From: Thiomicrorhabdus immobilis
Lineage (GTDB): Bacteria; Pseudomonadota; Gammaproteobacteria; Thiomicrospirales; Thiomicrospiraceae
NCBI RefSeq assembly: GCF_021654855.1
Contig: NZ_AP024202.1
Coordinates: 1,674,001-1,738,000, forward strand
Length of the DNA stretch: 64,000 bases
Reading direction: 5' to 3'
Every line of letters begins with the position of its first letter. The stretch's first letter is position 1. The notes beneath the pieces were generated by a model. It was not told where the DNA came from and ran no database searches. It was given only the letters and a program-made list of their open reading frames with translations. Below are positions 20,260-29,861 of this stretch, piece by piece. The position numbers and the translations under genes were made by a program.

Positions 20260-21137
20260 GGTACCCCTTTCACTTTTTCAAAAATGTCATCATATTTTTC
20301 AATCGTCCACTTATCAAAAGGTTGTGGATTCAATCGATGATGCAAAAACCAAACTTCATAATGCAAATGAGGCCCGGATGAGCGTCCGGTAGAACCGACC
20401 TCACCGACTTTCTGCCCTTTGTGAACCACCTCACCGACTTTGACTGAACGCTGGCTCAGATGCCCGTAGCGGGTCTGGAATCCATTTGCATGAACCAAGG
20501 TAACCAAATTACCAAAACCACCATCCTTATCAAAAGCGGAGTATTTGACAACCCCATCCGCAGTAGCAACTACGTCATCACCTATCCGGGCACGGTAATC
20601 CAAACCGCCATGCATCTGTCTTTTGCCAGTTATCGGATGCTGTCGATAGCCAAACTTACTGGTGATACCGTTATAATCAGCTAAAGCATGACCACTTGGA
20701 ACCATGTCCAGCATCAAACTTTTGCCTAAGGTATTCAACTGTACCTGCTTGACACGCTCTTCATACGGCAGTTTTTCAGGTTCATCAGCATCAATTCCCA
20801 CCAGGCTTTCTAAACCTTGAAGGGATTGATCCAAAAACACCACTTCCGCATTTTTTTGCTCTAAATCCGCTTCTAAACTCTGTTTTTCGTCTAAGAGCCT
20901 TTCGTAGTCGGAGCGGGTTTTCTTCAGTGTTTTATTAAACGCCGCAACCGATGCCGCGTTTTGGATTTCAAGTTCTTGCGCTTGATTGGCCAACCACCAC
21001 AAGGAAACCGCACCCAACCCCCAAATAAGAAGAAATACCGACACAATCACCCAAGCAAACTTTCTGAAAAAGTGCTTGAACGAATAGTGACGTGAGCCAT
21101 GCACATCACTAATGGTGACGGTAAAATAATTTCTCAT
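20169..21137 (-). CDS. M23 family peptidoglycan endopeptidase (LytM type)
   Basis: Membrane-anchored LytM-type metalloendopeptidase predicted to cut peptide cross-links in the periplasm. A membrane segment is at about 28-49, a coiled coil at 53-112 and the M23 domain at 155-275. Zinc motifs are intact: HGGLD (His176, Asp180) and HLH (His257, His259). The arrangement resembles the bactofilin-linked LmdC/Csd1 peptidases. The C-terminal 30 residues overlap the bactofilin gene in another frame. The gene lies 17 bases after leuB, so it may be co-transcribed with it. Confidence 0.93.
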   Translation of the reverse strand: MRNYFTVTISDVHGSRHYSFKHFFRKFAWVIVSVFLLIWGLGAVSLWWLANQAQELEIQNAASVAAFNKTLKKTRSDYERLLDEKQSLEADLEQKNAEVVFLDQSLQGLESLVGIDADEPEKLPYEERVKQVQLNTLGKSLMLDMVPSGHALADYNGITSKFGYRQHPITGKRQMHGGLDYRARIGDDVVATADGVVKYSAFDKDGGFGNLVTLVHANGFQTRYGHLSQRSVKVGEVVHKGQKVGEVGSTGRSSGPHLHYEVWFLHHRLNPQPFDKWTIEKYDDIFEKVKGVPWGSLSLSVDQIVKKVERQLSQTVALSAGK

Positions 21138-21154
21138 TTAGACAATGCTAGTTG

Positions 21155-22228
21155 TTACAGTGCGGCAACGACCGCATCACCCATTTCGCTACAAGAAACG
21201 CGTGTCATGCCATCTGAGAAGATATCACCGGTACGTAGACCTTGGTCAAGCACTTTACCTACCGCATTTTCAATTTTGACCGCCAAGTCTTCACGACCTA
21301 AAGAGTAACGTAACATCATTGCCGCAGACAAAATCGTCGCTAATGGGTTGGCCAAGTTTTGACCTGCGATATCTGGAGCAGAACCATGGCTAGGCTCGTA
21401 CATACCTTTATTGTTCGCATCTAAAGATGCCGAAGCCAACATACCGATTGAACCGGTTAACATAGATGCTTCATCGGACAGAATATCACCAAACATATTA
21501 CCCGTGACCATCACGTCAAATTGTTTTGGATTTAACACCAATTGCATTGCCGCGTTATCCACATACATATGTTTCACTTCTACTTCTGGGTATTCAACCG
21601 CAACCTGATCGACGATTTCACGCCAAAGTTCAGTTACCTCTAAAACGTTAGCCTTATCAACCGAAGTCAACTTTTTGTTACGTTTCATCGCCGCCTGAAA
21701 AGCGACATGGGCAATACGTTTGATTTCAGACTCAGAATATACATAAGTGTTGTAACCCTGACGCTCACCATTTTCCAAAGTGCGAATCCCGCGAGGCTGA
21801 CCAAAATAGATACCACCGGTTAATTCACGAACAATCAGAATATCCAAACCTGCAACCACTTCTGGCTTTAACGTCGAAGCGTCAGCCAATTGAGGATATA
21901 AAAACGCTGGGCGCAAGTTGGCAAACAACTGCATTTCAGAACGTAAACGCAACAAGCCCTTTTCTGGACGCACAGAGATATCTAAAGACTCCCACTTATA
22001 ACCACCTACAGCGCCTAAAAGCACCGCGTCTGCAGCCTGAGCCTTAGCCATTGTTTCATCCGCTAAAGGCACACCATGAACATCATAAGCCGCACCCCCA
22101 ACCAGGTCTTCGGTCATCTCAATATCCAAACCATCGGTTGCCTTCAATGCTTCTAAAACTTTTACCGCTTCCGCAGTAATTTCAGGGCCAATACCATCAC
22201 CAGGTAAAATCAATACTTGTTGTGTCAT
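21155..22228 (-). CDS. leuB: 3-isopropylmalate dehydrogenase
   Basis: NAD-dependent oxidative decarboxylase of leucine synthesis. The N-terminal [10 protein letters not shown], central [10 protein letters not shown] and C-terminal [18 protein letters not shown] motifs distinguish it from isocitrate dehydrogenase. Length 357 residues. It follows leuD after 87 bases that contain an exact iterated palindrome extended to 20 bases. Confidence 0.98.
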   Translation of the reverse strand: MTQQVLILPGDGIGPEITAEAVKVLEALKATDGLDIEMTEDLVGGAAYDVHGVPLADETMAKAQAADAVLLGAVGGYKWESLDISVRPEKGLLRLRSEMQLFANLRPAFLYPQLADASTLKPEVVAGLDILIVRELTGGIYFGQPRGIRTLENGERQGYNTYVYSESEIKRIAHVAFQAAMKRNKKLTSVDKANVLEVTELWREIVDQVAVEYPEVEVKHMYVDNAAMQLVLNPKQFDVMVTGNMFGDILSDEASMLTGSIGMLASASLDANNKGMYEPSHGSAPDIAGQNLANPLATILSAAMMLRYSLGREDLAVKIENAVGKVLDQGLRTGDIFSDGMTRVSCSEMGDAVVAAL

Positions 22229-22278
22229 TTTTAAATACTCTTAACTTTATAAACTTTAAATTCTTAATCCCGCTACAA

Positions 22279-22298
22279 AGTTACCAGGCCTGGTAACT
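22279..22298. repeat. 20-base palindrome with iterated core, leuD-leuB gap
   Basis: AGTTACCAGGCCTGGTAACT is fully self-complementary; the exact 12-mer core is at 22283-22294. It lies inside the leuCDB transcript, with no T run on the minus strand, so simple termination is unlikely. RNA stability or an attenuating hairpin are possible roles. Confidence 0.9.
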
Positions 22299-22315
22299 CC
22301 GAAAACCAAACTCAA

Positions 22316-22957
22316 CTAGCCTGCAAACAACCAAGGAGCTGTTTTTTTGGTTTTCTCTTCATAGGCTTTAATATCCGCTTCATGCTGAAGTGTCAAACCG
22401 ATATCATCCAGACCATTCAATAAACAGTGACGACGGAAACTATCCACTTCAAACGCGATGCTTTCACCGTTAGGCTTATCGATTTGTTGATTTTCCAAAT
22501 CGATGGTCAACTGATACCCCTCGTTAGCATGCACTTCATTGAAAAGACCGTCGACGACAGTTTCATCCAGCACAATCGGCAAGATACCGTTCTTAAAACA
22601 GTTATTGAAAAAGATATCCGCAAAACTCGGCGCAATCACCACATCAAAACCGTAATCTTTCAATGCCCAAGGTGCGTGTTCACGACTTGAACCGCAACCA
22701 AAGTTTTCACGCGCCAACAAGATTTTAGAACCTTGATAACGAGGTTGGTTCAAAACGAATTCTTTACGTAATGGACGACCGGAATTATCGGAATCTGGCT
22801 CACCCACATCCTCATAACGCCACTCGTCAAACAGGTTAGGGCCAAAGCCGCTACGCTTGATTGACTTCAAAAACTGCTTAGGAATGATTGCATCGGTATC
22901 AACGTTAGCGCGATCCATCGGTGCGACAATCGCTGTCATTTTTAAAAACTTTTCCAT
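22316..22957 (-). CDS. leuD: 3-isopropylmalate dehydratase small subunit
   Basis: Swivelling-domain subunit of the isopropylmalate isomerase LeuCD. The motifs [31 protein letters not shown] and [16 protein letters not shown] are all present. Length 213 residues. Between leuC (36 bases upstream) and leuB. Confidence 0.98.
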   Translation of the reverse strand: MEKFLKMTAIVAPMDRANVDTDAIIPKQFLKSIKRSGFGPNLFDEWRYEDVGEPDSDNSGRPLRKEFVLNQPRYQGSKILLARENFGCGSSREHAPWALKDYGFDVVIAPSFADIFFNNCFKNGILPIVLDETVVDGLFNEVHANEGYQLTIDLENQQIDKPNGESIAFEVDSFRRHCLLNGLDDIGLTLQHEADIKAYEEKTKKTAPWLFAG

Positions 22958-22993
22958 CTAAATTTCTCCGCGGTTGTTTAACTTAACGCTAAC

Positions 22994-24409
22994 TTAAAGA
23001 TAATCACGAACATCAACAAAGTGACCGGCAATCGCCGCTGCAGCAGCCATTTCAGGGCTGACCAAGTGAGTACGACCACCCGCACCCTGGCGCCCTTCAA
23101 AGTTACGGTTTGAAGTCGATGCACAATGTTTACCGGTCGGCAACTTATCCGCATTCATCGCTAAACACATTGAGCAACCCGGGTTACGCCACTCGAAACC
23201 GGCTTCGATAAAGATTTTATCCAAACCTTCTTTCTCAGCTTGCATCTTGACCAAACCAGAACCTGGAACCGCCAACGCTTGCTCAACCTTGTCTGAGATT
23301 TTTTTACCTTTCAACACCGCGGCGGCAGCACGGAAATCTTCAATACGTGAATTGGTACAAGATCCGATAAACACATAATCCACCGGAATATCCTTAATCG
23401 GCATATCCGCTTTTAAGCCCATATATTGAAGCGCACGCTCAATACCACCCGCCTTAACCGGATCGCTTTCCTTAGATGGATTCGGTACATTACCGTTCAC
23501 ATCCAACACCATCTCCGGAGACGTTCCCCAAGAAACTTGTGGCTCGATTTTTGAACCATCAATTTCAACAACCTTATCAAACACCGCATCTTCATCGGAT
23601 TTAAGATCTTGCCAGGCCTGTTTAGCCGCTTCCCATTGATCCGCTTTAGGTGCAAATGGACGACCTTTAACGTATTCAATCGTCTTTTCATCGACCGCAA
23701 CCAAACCAACACGTGCACCGGCTTCAATCGCCATATTACACACCGTCATACGGCCTTCAACAGACATATCGCGGAAAACCTGACCACCGAACTCAATCGC
23801 ATGCCCGTTTCCGCCAGCGGTACCGATTTGACCGATAATCGCCAAGACCACATCCTTAGGACCCACACCAGGCTGCAACTTGCCATCCACTTTGATCAGC
23901 ATGTTTTTCATTTTTTTCTGAATCAAACACTGAGTCGCTAAAACATGCTCCACTTCAGAAGTACCGATACCGTGAGCAAGCGCACCCAAAGCACCATGTG
24001 TAGCGGTATGCGAATCACCACATACTACCGTCATCCCCGGCAAAGTCGCACCCTCTTCTGGGCCAACAACATGCACGATTCCTTGGCGAACATCCCCCAT
24101 AGCAAATTCGGTAATTCCAAATTCACGGGTATTCATCCCCAAGGTTTCAACCTGGATACGTGAAACCGAATCCTTGATACTCGCCACCCCACCGGTTAAA
24201 TCGGTAGTAGGCACGTTATGATCTGGTGTTGCCAGATTGGTATCAATACGCCAAGGCTTACGGTTTGCCATACGCAGCCCTTCAAACGCCTGTGGTGAAG
24301 TGACTTCGTGCAACAACTGACGGTCGATATAAATTAACGCCGTACCATCTTCTTCTTGACGCACAACATGCGCATCCCACAATTTATCGTATAAAGTCTT
24401 TGCTGACAT
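22994..24409 (-). CDS. leuC: 3-isopropylmalate dehydratase large subunit
   Basis: Aconitase-type subunit holding the 4Fe-4S cluster that isomerises isopropylmalate in leucine synthesis. Cluster cysteines lie in FIGSCTNSR and [24 protein letters not shown] is another family block. Length 471 residues. A CAGGCCTG-core element is present in the codons for KQAWQD. First gene of leuC-leuD-leuB, divergent from queE. Confidence 0.98.
   Translation of the reverse strand: MSAKTLYDKLWDAHVVRQEEDGTALIYIDRQLLHEVTSPQAFEGLRMANRKPWRIDTNLATPDHNVPTTDLTGGVASIKDSVSRIQVETLGMNTREFGITEFAMGDVRQGIVHVVGPEEGATLPGMTVVCGDSHTATHGALGALAHGIGTSEVEHVLATQCLIQKKMKNMLIKVDGKLQPGVGPKDVVLAIIGQIGTAGGNGHAIEFGGQVFRDMSVEGRMTVCNMAIEAGARVGLVAVDEKTIEYVKGRPFAPKADQWEAAKQAWQDLKSDEDAVFDKVVEIDGSKIEPQVSWGTSPEMVLDVNGNVPNPSKESDPVKAGGIERALQYMGLKADMPIKDIPVDYVFIGSCTNSRIEDFRAAAAVLKGKKISDKVEQALAVPGSGLVKMQAEKEGLDKIFIEAGFEWRNPGCSMCLAMNADKLPTGKHCASTSNRNFEGRQGAGGRTHLVSPEMAAAAAIAGHFVDVRDYL
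23611..23622. repeat. Iterated palindrome core, diverged (in leuC)
   Basis: GCCAGGCCTGTT keeps the CAGGCCTG core with two mismatches outside. It is read as Gln-Ala-Trp in LeuC, the same frame as two of the folC copies. Confidence 0.6.
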
Positions 24410-24532
24410 CGCTCTTAACCTAACTCACGTAAAATTTAAAAAATAGTCGCAAATTATATCACTTCATCCCTTATCCGACATAGTAAAATAGGATCACAAA
24501 ACAGTAAAAAACCACGCAAAAGGAAGCAAAAG

Positions 24533-25177
24533 ATGAGTTATTCGGTCAAAGAAGTATTCTACTCCCTCCAAGGAGAAGGATTTCATAGTGGACGACCTGC
24601 TATTTTTTGCCGTTTAAGCAAATGCAATTTGTGGACTGGAAGGGAAGTCGACCGCGGTCAAGCCGTATGCCAATTCTGCGATACCGACTTCATTGGCACC
24701 GATGGCCAAAACGGGGGCAAATTCCCTGATGCCGAAGCGCTGTGCCAGCACCTATTACAATTTTGGCCTCAAGACTCTGGCGTAAAACCTTTTGTGGTGT
24801 TGACCGGTGGCGAACCCCTACTGCAAGTGGATGATGCATTGATTAGCGCCCTGCACAAACACCGATTTGAAATCGCCGTTGAAACCAACGGCACTAAATC
24901 AGCCCCTGAGAATATCGACTGGATTTGCATGAGCCCGAAAGCGAATGCACCGATTATCCTGGACAAAGGCCATGAATTGAAACTGGTTTACCCACAACCT
25001 GAACTGCTACCAGAAAGGGTGGCCGATTTGGATTTTGAGTTTTTCTACTTGCAACCCATGGATGATAAAGACCCTAAAATCAGCCAGGAGAACATCAAAC
25101 AAGCGGTAGCATATTGCTTGGCTCATCCCCAATGGAAGCTAAGCCTGCAAACCCATAAATTGCTTGGCATTGATTAA
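24533..25177 (+). CDS. queE: 7-carboxy-7-deazaguanine synthase
   Basis: Radical-SAM enzyme of queuosine synthesis that makes 7-carboxy-7-deazaguanine from carboxytetrahydropterin. The cluster cysteines have the expanded spacing Cys31-x14-Cys46-x2-Cys49 known from Burkholderia-type QueE, in place of Cx3Cx2C. VLTGGEPLLQ is the SAM-binding GGE motif. An AGGAAG site precedes the ATG. The 214 residues are normal. It is divergent from leuC and 96 bases upstream of rlmD. Confidence 0.95.
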   Translation: MSYSVKEVFYSLQGEGFHSGRPAIFCRLSKCNLWTGREVDRGQAVCQFCDTDFIGTDGQNGGKFPDAEALCQHLLQFWPQDSGVKPFVVLTGGEPLLQVDDALISALHKHRFEIAVETNGTKSAPENIDWICMSPKANAPIILDKGHELKLVYPQPELLPERVADLDFEFFYLQPMDDKDPKISQENIKQAVAYCLAHPQWKLSLQTHKLLGID

Positions 25178-25186
25178 AACAAACCG

Positions 25187-25198
25187 ACCAGGCCTGGT
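25187..25198. repeat. Iterated palindrome, exact copy (queE-rlmD gap)
   Basis: ACCAGGCCTGGT ten bases past the queE stop. Flanks do not extend the palindrome, and no T run follows, so it is not a standard terminator. Confidence 0.9.
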
Positions 25199-25273
25199 AA
25201 CTTATCTCAATCTTTGAAGAGATACCAGGAAAAACCACATAAAACCATACAAAACAACAGCTAAGGGCATGAA

Positions 25274-26518
25274 ATGCACGCAAACAACCCAACTTTTGAA
25301 GCCATTGAAATAGAACGATTAACTCATGATGGACGCGGTGTTGCGCGCATTAACGGTAAGACCGTGTTTGTTGCCGACACCGTGCCCGGAGACATCATTA
25401 GTTTAAAAATCACCAAGCAACAAGACAAGTTCGACGAAGCCGATTTGATTCAAATTCAAACCCCGTCAAACGACAGAACCACGCCTTTTTGTGAGCTCTA
25501 TGAACAGTGTGGCGGTTGTCAGCTACAGCACATGAGTATCGATGCGCAACGCCGCTGGAAAGCCGAAAACTTCATCACCCAACTGACCAAGGCCGTTAAT
25601 TCCAAACAGTGCGAAATCACCCCTCCGCTTTGCGGTGCGGACCAAGCGTATCGTCGTCGCGCTCGTTTCGGTCTCGCTATCAGCAAAAAAGACAAAGTTG
25701 CCCGCTTAGGATTCAGGGAGAAACAATCCAACGAGTTGATCGATGTCGCCCAATGCCCTGTTTTGACACCGGCGTTAAACCAAGCCCTGCAAGAACAGCG
25801 TCCACGATTGCTGGAATCAGCCAGTCGCGCCTATAAAGAGATTACCTTGGTCGAGGCTGACAACGGCGTATTCACCACCAACAGCAGCGAAGACACCGTT
25901 ATCAATATGCAACCCCACTATGAAATCGAGGGATTGACACTAAACTTTCCTGCCGACGGCTTTGTGCAAGTGAATAGCCAGCAAAACAAGCAGATGGTCG
26001 CGCAAGCTATCCAATGGCTGGAATTGGACACTGGAAAACATAAAGTATTAGACCTGTTTTGCGGTGTAGGCAACTTTACCCTACCTATCGCGAAACAAGC
26101 CAAAAAGGTGACCGGCATCGAGGGGCTGGCCGAACTCGTTGACAGCGCTACAACCAATGCAAAAAACAACCAACTGAACAACACCGAGTTTTTTAAAGCC
26201 AATTTATTTGAAGCTTGTGAAAAACTACCTTGGTTTAGAGAGCAGAAATATCACCGTGTATTACTCGACCCAGGCAGACAAGGCGCTTTTGAAATCAGCA
26301 AAAAACTACACCTGCTAAAAGCGGAGATCATCGTTTACGTTTCCTGCAATGCATCCACCTTGATTCGCGACGTTCAAGAACTGGAAAAACAAGGTTACCA
26401 ACTAACAAAAGCCGGCCTAATCGATATGTTTCCACACACCACTCACACCGAAGTGATGGTACAGCTTAAAAAATCCAAGAAACCGAAACCGAAAAAAGCC
26501 AATATTTTCCGCTTCTAA
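25274..26518 (+). CDS. rlmD: 23S rRNA (uracil(1939)-C5)-methyltransferase RlmD
   Basis: SAM-dependent methyltransferase that makes m5U1939 in 23S rRNA. An N-terminal TRAM domain (about 1-62) is followed by the 4Fe-4S site Cys73, Cys79, Cys82 and Cys161. The SAM loop VLDLFCGVGNFTLP and the catalytic-cysteine motif YVSCNASTLIRD distinguish it from TrmA. Length 414 residues with a Lys-rich tail. Ends at a clear terminator. Confidence 0.96.
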   Translation: MHANNPTFEAIEIERLTHDGRGVARINGKTVFVADTVPGDIISLKITKQQDKFDEADLIQIQTPSNDRTTPFCELYEQCGGCQLQHMSIDAQRRWKAENFITQLTKAVNSKQCEITPPLCGADQAYRRRARFGLAISKKDKVARLGFREKQSNELIDVAQCPVLTPALNQALQEQRPRLLESASRAYKEITLVEADNGVFTTNSSEDTVINMQPHYEIEGLTLNFPADGFVQVNSQQNKQMVAQAIQWLELDTGKHKVLDLFCGVGNFTLPIAKQAKKVTGIEGLAELVDSATTNAKNNQLNNTEFFKANLFEACEKLPWFREQKYHRVLLDPGRQGAFEISKKLHLLKAEIIVYVSCNASTLIRDVQELEKQGYQLTKAGLIDMFPHTTHTEVMVQLKKSKKPKPKKANIFRF

Positions 26519-26538
26519 CCTTTCTAGAAACTCATACC

Positions 26539-26562
26539 AAGGGCTTATCAAAGCCCTTTTTT
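26539..26562 (+). terminator. Rho-independent terminator of rlmD
   Basis: AAGGGCTT pairs with AAGCCCTT around the loop ATCA, followed by a run of T to 26562. It ends 44 bases past rlmD and separates it from the metal importer. Confidence 0.9.
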
Positions 26563-26657
26563 ATTGCCTAAATCCTTTAAAAAACTTAATTTTCCACTCT
26601 AAAATCAATACGCTAGAATATTTTAGGATTTAATGATATAGTTTTATCTAATAAAAT

Positions 26658-26675
26658 AATTAGTCATGGCTAATT
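26658..26675. promoter_or_regulatory. Dyad upstream of metal importer, candidate metalloregulator operator
   Basis: AATTAGTCATGGCTAATT has six-base arms, AATTAG and CTAATT, around a six-base spacer, 43 bases ahead of the importer start. The TTAG...CTAA arrangement resembles DtxR/MntR-type operators. No T run fitting a terminator of an upstream gene is needed, since rlmD already ends at its own. No regulator gene is visible nearby. Inference only. Confidence 0.4.
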
Positions 26676-26718
26676 TTTTATTTAGCAAAAGATAATTCTC
26701 ATAGGTGACTCATAAGAA

Positions 26719-27630
26719 ATGAATAAAAATGCATTTTCAGCCGTTTTAAAAACGCTCAGTTTCGCACTCTTTATCTTTGGCTGTAGCGCTAACGCACAAG
26801 CCCAACTCAATGTCGTGACCACCACCGCAATGATTGCTGACCTAGCCGAAAACATTGGCGGCAAACACGTTGAAGTGACAGCCTTGATGGGCACCGGGGT
26901 TGACCCTCATTTATATAAAGCCACCCAGGGCGATTTACGCAAGCTCACTAAAGCCGATATCATCTTCTATAACGGATTGCACCTAGAAGGAAAAATGCAG
27001 GATATCTTTGAAAAACTGGCGCGTAAAAAAACCGTGATCGGCGTTGGTGACAAAATTCCCCAAAGCGCTCGTTTACAACACGGCGCACACCCAGACCCGC
27101 ATATTTGGTTTGATTTAACACTTTGGCAGCAAGCTGGACAACAAGTTTTACACACACTGCAACAGCAAGATCCGGCAAACAAAAAAGACTATCAGCATAA
27201 CGCCGATGTCTATCTAAAACAGATGTCCGACTTAGATGACTGGATTAAACAGCAAATTCAAAAAGTACCTGAAGCGCAACGTATTCTCATTACTGCACAT
27301 GATGCCTTTGGATATTTTGGTAAAGCGTACGGCATTAAGGTCATGGGTCTGCAAGGCATCAGTACCGCGGCGGAATTCGGTTTACAAGATATCAAAAAAC
27401 TCAAAGATGTCATTGTGGACAATCACGTTAAAGCGGTATTTGTTGAATCCAGTGTTTCGCCACGCTTTATCGAGTCTCTAGTCGCCGGAGTAAAAGCCGA
27501 AGGTCATCAGGTCGCCATTGGCGGTGAACTCTATTCCGATGCGATGGGACCAAAAGGTACAGCAACCGACCACTATTTTGGCATGGTCAAACACAATGTA
27601 AACACCATTGTCAAAGCGCTGAGCAACTAG
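26719..27630 (+). CDS. Mn/Zn/Fe ABC transporter substrate-binding protein
   Basis: Periplasmic cluster A-I metal-binding protein (TroA/PsaA/ZnuA group). A signal peptide occupies about 1-30, ending near ANAQA. Metal ligands can be placed: His in DPHLYKATQGD, His in PDPHIWFD, Glu in VESSVSPRF and Asp in LYSDAMGP. The His-rich loop typical of ZnuA is missing, which favours a TroA-like manganese or mixed specificity, but the metal cannot be fixed from sequence. First gene of a four-gene importer, 61 bases ahead of the ATPase. Confidence 0.92.
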   Translation: MNKNAFSAVLKTLSFALFIFGCSANAQAQLNVVTTTAMIADLAENIGGKHVEVTALMGTGVDPHLYKATQGDLRKLTKADIIFYNGLHLEGKMQDIFEKLARKKTVIGVGDKIPQSARLQHGAHPDPHIWFDLTLWQQAGQQVLHTLQQQDPANKKDYQHNADVYLKQMSDLDDWIKQQIQKVPEAQRILITAHDAFGYFGKAYGIKVMGLQGISTAAEFGLQDIKKLKDVIVDNHVKAVFVESSVSPRFIESLVAGVKAEGHQVAIGGELYSDAMGPKGTATDHYFGMVKHNVNTIVKALSN

Positions 27631-27691
27631 AGCAAGTTTTCAAGAAAACTTAAATAAGACGACTCAATAAGATTTAATAAGACTTAATTTT

Positions 27692-28489
27692 ATGACAAAA
27701 AACACCCATACCCCCGCTCCGTTATCGGTAGAACACCTAAGCATGCGTTATCAGCATAAACCGGTGTTAACCGATGTGAGTTTCACCATCCCTGAAGGCA
27801 AAAGCATCGCCATTGTTGGACCAAATGGCGCAGGTAAATCCACCTTGTTGAAAGGCATTATGGGCTTGGTACCGGTTATTGAGGGTCAGGTGAATTTCTT
27901 TGGTGAACCCTTGGAGAAAAAACGACTCTCCACGGCTTATGTACCGCAACGTGAAGAGATTGACTGGGATTTTCCAATCAATGTCATGGACGTGGTTTTA
28001 ATGGGTCGTCATGGCCATTTGAAACTGTGGCAACGTCCTTCTGAAATCGATTATCAAATTGCTGAACAAGCGTTAAAAGACCTGCAAATGTGGGACTTTA
28101 AGGACCGCCAAATCAGCCAACTTTCCGGTGGTCAGCAACAACGTGTTTTCTTGGCCCGTGCCTTAGCACAAAAAGCCAACCTCTATCTTATGGATGAACC
28201 TTTTGCCGGAGTCGATGTCGCTACTGAAAAAGCGATCATTGAACTGTTCAAGAGCTTAAAGACACAAGGGAAAACTATTATCTGTGTTCATCACGACCTG
28301 AATACCGTAGGTGAATATTTTGATTGGATTGTTTTCATCAATGCCCGCCTAATCGCCGCTGGTCCTGCTGAAGAAGTCTTAACCAAAGACAACCTCAACA
28401 AAACCTATGGTGGTCGTCTCTCTTTGTTGAATGATCTTACCGAAGAGATGTATCGCACTAAATTGAACAAAGCGCACGATACGGACTGA
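27692..28489 (+). CDS. Mn/Zn/Fe ABC transporter ATP-binding protein
   Basis: Cytoplasmic ATPase of the importer. Walker A GPNGAGKST lies at about 44-52, the ABC signature LSGGQQQR near 147-154, Walker B LYLMDEPFAGVD just after, and the switch histidine in CVHHDLNTV. The 265 residues end with a short acidic tail. The permease starts four bases after its stop. Confidence 0.95.
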   Translation: MTKNTHTPAPLSVEHLSMRYQHKPVLTDVSFTIPEGKSIAIVGPNGAGKSTLLKGIMGLVPVIEGQVNFFGEPLEKKRLSTAYVPQREEIDWDFPINVMDVVLMGRHGHLKLWQRPSEIDYQIAEQALKDLQMWDFKDRQISQLSGGQQQRVFLARALAQKANLYLMDEPFAGVDVATEKAIIELFKSLKTQGKTIICVHHDLNTVGEYFDWIVFINARLIAAGPAEEVLTKDNLNKTYGGRLSLLNDLTEEMYRTKLNKAHDTD

Positions 28490-28493
28490 TTCA

Positions 28494-29861
28494 ATGGAAC
28501 CCTTTACTTTATTACAACCCGAATCGGCGCTATCAGCCTGGGATAATCTGCTGGCGTTTTGGCGTTTTGAAGACATGAACGTATTTTGGGTACTCATCGG
28601 CAGTATCTTACTGGGCATGAGTGCCTCGGTGATCGGTGCATTTGCCTTCTTGCGCAAACGCTCTTTAATCGGTGATGCTCTTGCCCATGCCGCCTTGCCA
28701 GGTGTTATGATGGCATTCCTACTGTTTCAAACCCGTGACCCTTTGGTGATGTTTTTAGGTGCGGTCACCAGTAGCTTTATCGGATTTTTCTTAATCGATT
28801 GGTTACCTAAAAACACCAAAATCAAACCTGATGCCGCTCTAGCCATCACCCTATCCTTCTTCTTCGCCTTAGGTTTGATGCTGCTCTCCTATATCCAAGG
28901 TTTGAATGTAGATAACAAAAGCGGTTTAGACAAAATCCTATTTGGTCAAGCGGCGGCCATGACCCAAAACGACATCCGCCTACTCGGTTATGTTGCCATT
29001 ATCATTTTGGTTACTGTTACGCTATTCTTTCAAAAACTGCGTCTTATCGCCTTTAACCGTAGCTATGCGCAAACACTCGGCATCTCCGTCAAATTTTACG
29101 AGCTGTTATTAGCCTTATTAATTGTAATGTCGGTGGTGGTGGGATTGCAGTTGGTGGGTGTGGTATTAATGGCCGCCGTTTTGTTGACACCGATTGCCGC
29201 CGCACGATTTTGGAGTAACGAACTCAGCCATATGCTGGCTTTATCCGCTCTATTAGGAGCGTTAAGCGCACTGATCAGCACCCAGATTTCTTATCTTGCT
29301 CCCGCCATGCCGACCGGGCCATGGATGGTGGTCAGCCTTTCGCTATTGTTTATTCTATCGCTGCTGTTTGCACCTCAAAAAGGGCTGATTAAACGTTATC
29401 TTGAACACTCTCAATTACGTCAAAAGGTGGCCGAAGAAAATATTTTGCGAACACTGTATAAACTACTTGAACGTAACCAATTGGACCAACAAGATTTCAA
29501 CCAGGCCGACATCCAAGCACTACGTAGCATACCGACCGAAAGCTTGCAGAAAACCCTGAAAATGCTCTGCAAAAAGCATTTAATCGAATCCTCTTCACGT
29601 GGTTTCAGGCTAACCAAAGAGGGATTCGAGCTGGCCAGCCAGTTGACTCGCCGTCATCGTTTATGGGAAAACTACCTCAACCAACATGCTGAATTAACGC
29701 CTGAACAAGTACATAAACAAGCTGAACGTATCGAGCATATCCTAACGGAATCGCAAGAGCAGCAATTACAAGCTGAATTGGAAAATGCCCATTATGACCC
29801 GCACGGTAACTTGATTCCGACCCAACGATCTTCTCAAAACACCAATGCAAGGGAATCCTGA
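28494..29861 (+). CDS. Metal ABC transporter permease with DtxR-like C-terminal domain
   Basis: Integral membrane subunit of the ABC-3 family. About eight membrane segments occupy residues 28-290. Residues 305-455 are extra: a helix-turn-helix-like part (ILRTLYKLLERNQLDQQDF to FRLTKEGFELASQLTRRH) followed by LWENYL...LTPEQVHKQAERIEHIL and a DPHGNLIP end. That order is the pattern of DtxR/MntR regulators: wing, dimer helices and the DPHG region. Such permease-repressor fusions are known in TroC-type transporters, and a metal-sensing gate is a reasonable inference. The stop overlaps the next start by one base. Confidence 0.9.
   Translation: MEPFTLLQPESALSAWDNLLAFWRFEDMNVFWVLIGSILLGMSASVIGAFAFLRKRSLIGDALAHAALPGVMMAFLLFQTRDPLVMFLGAVTSSFIGFFLIDWLPKNTKIKPDAALAITLSFFFALGLMLLSYIQGLNVDNKSGLDKILFGQAAAMTQNDIRLLGYVAIIILVTVTLFFQKLRLIAFNRSYAQTLGISVKFYELLLALLIVMSVVVGLQLVGVVLMAAVLLTPIAAARFWSNELSHMLALSALLGALSALISTQISYLAPAMPTGPWMVVSLSLLFILSLLFAPQKGLIKRYLEHSQLRQKVAEENILRTLYKLLERNQLDQQDFNQADIQALRSIPTESLQKTLKMLCKKHLIESSSRGFRLTKEGFELASQLTRRHRLWENYLNQHAELTPEQVHKQAERIEHILTESQEQQLQAELENAHYDPHGNLIPTQRSSQNTNARES

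Noticed and set aside
24420-24532. Possible preQ1 riboswitch ahead of queE
   Set aside because: I could not find the conserved stem-loop and A-rich tail; the leader is short and AT-rich.
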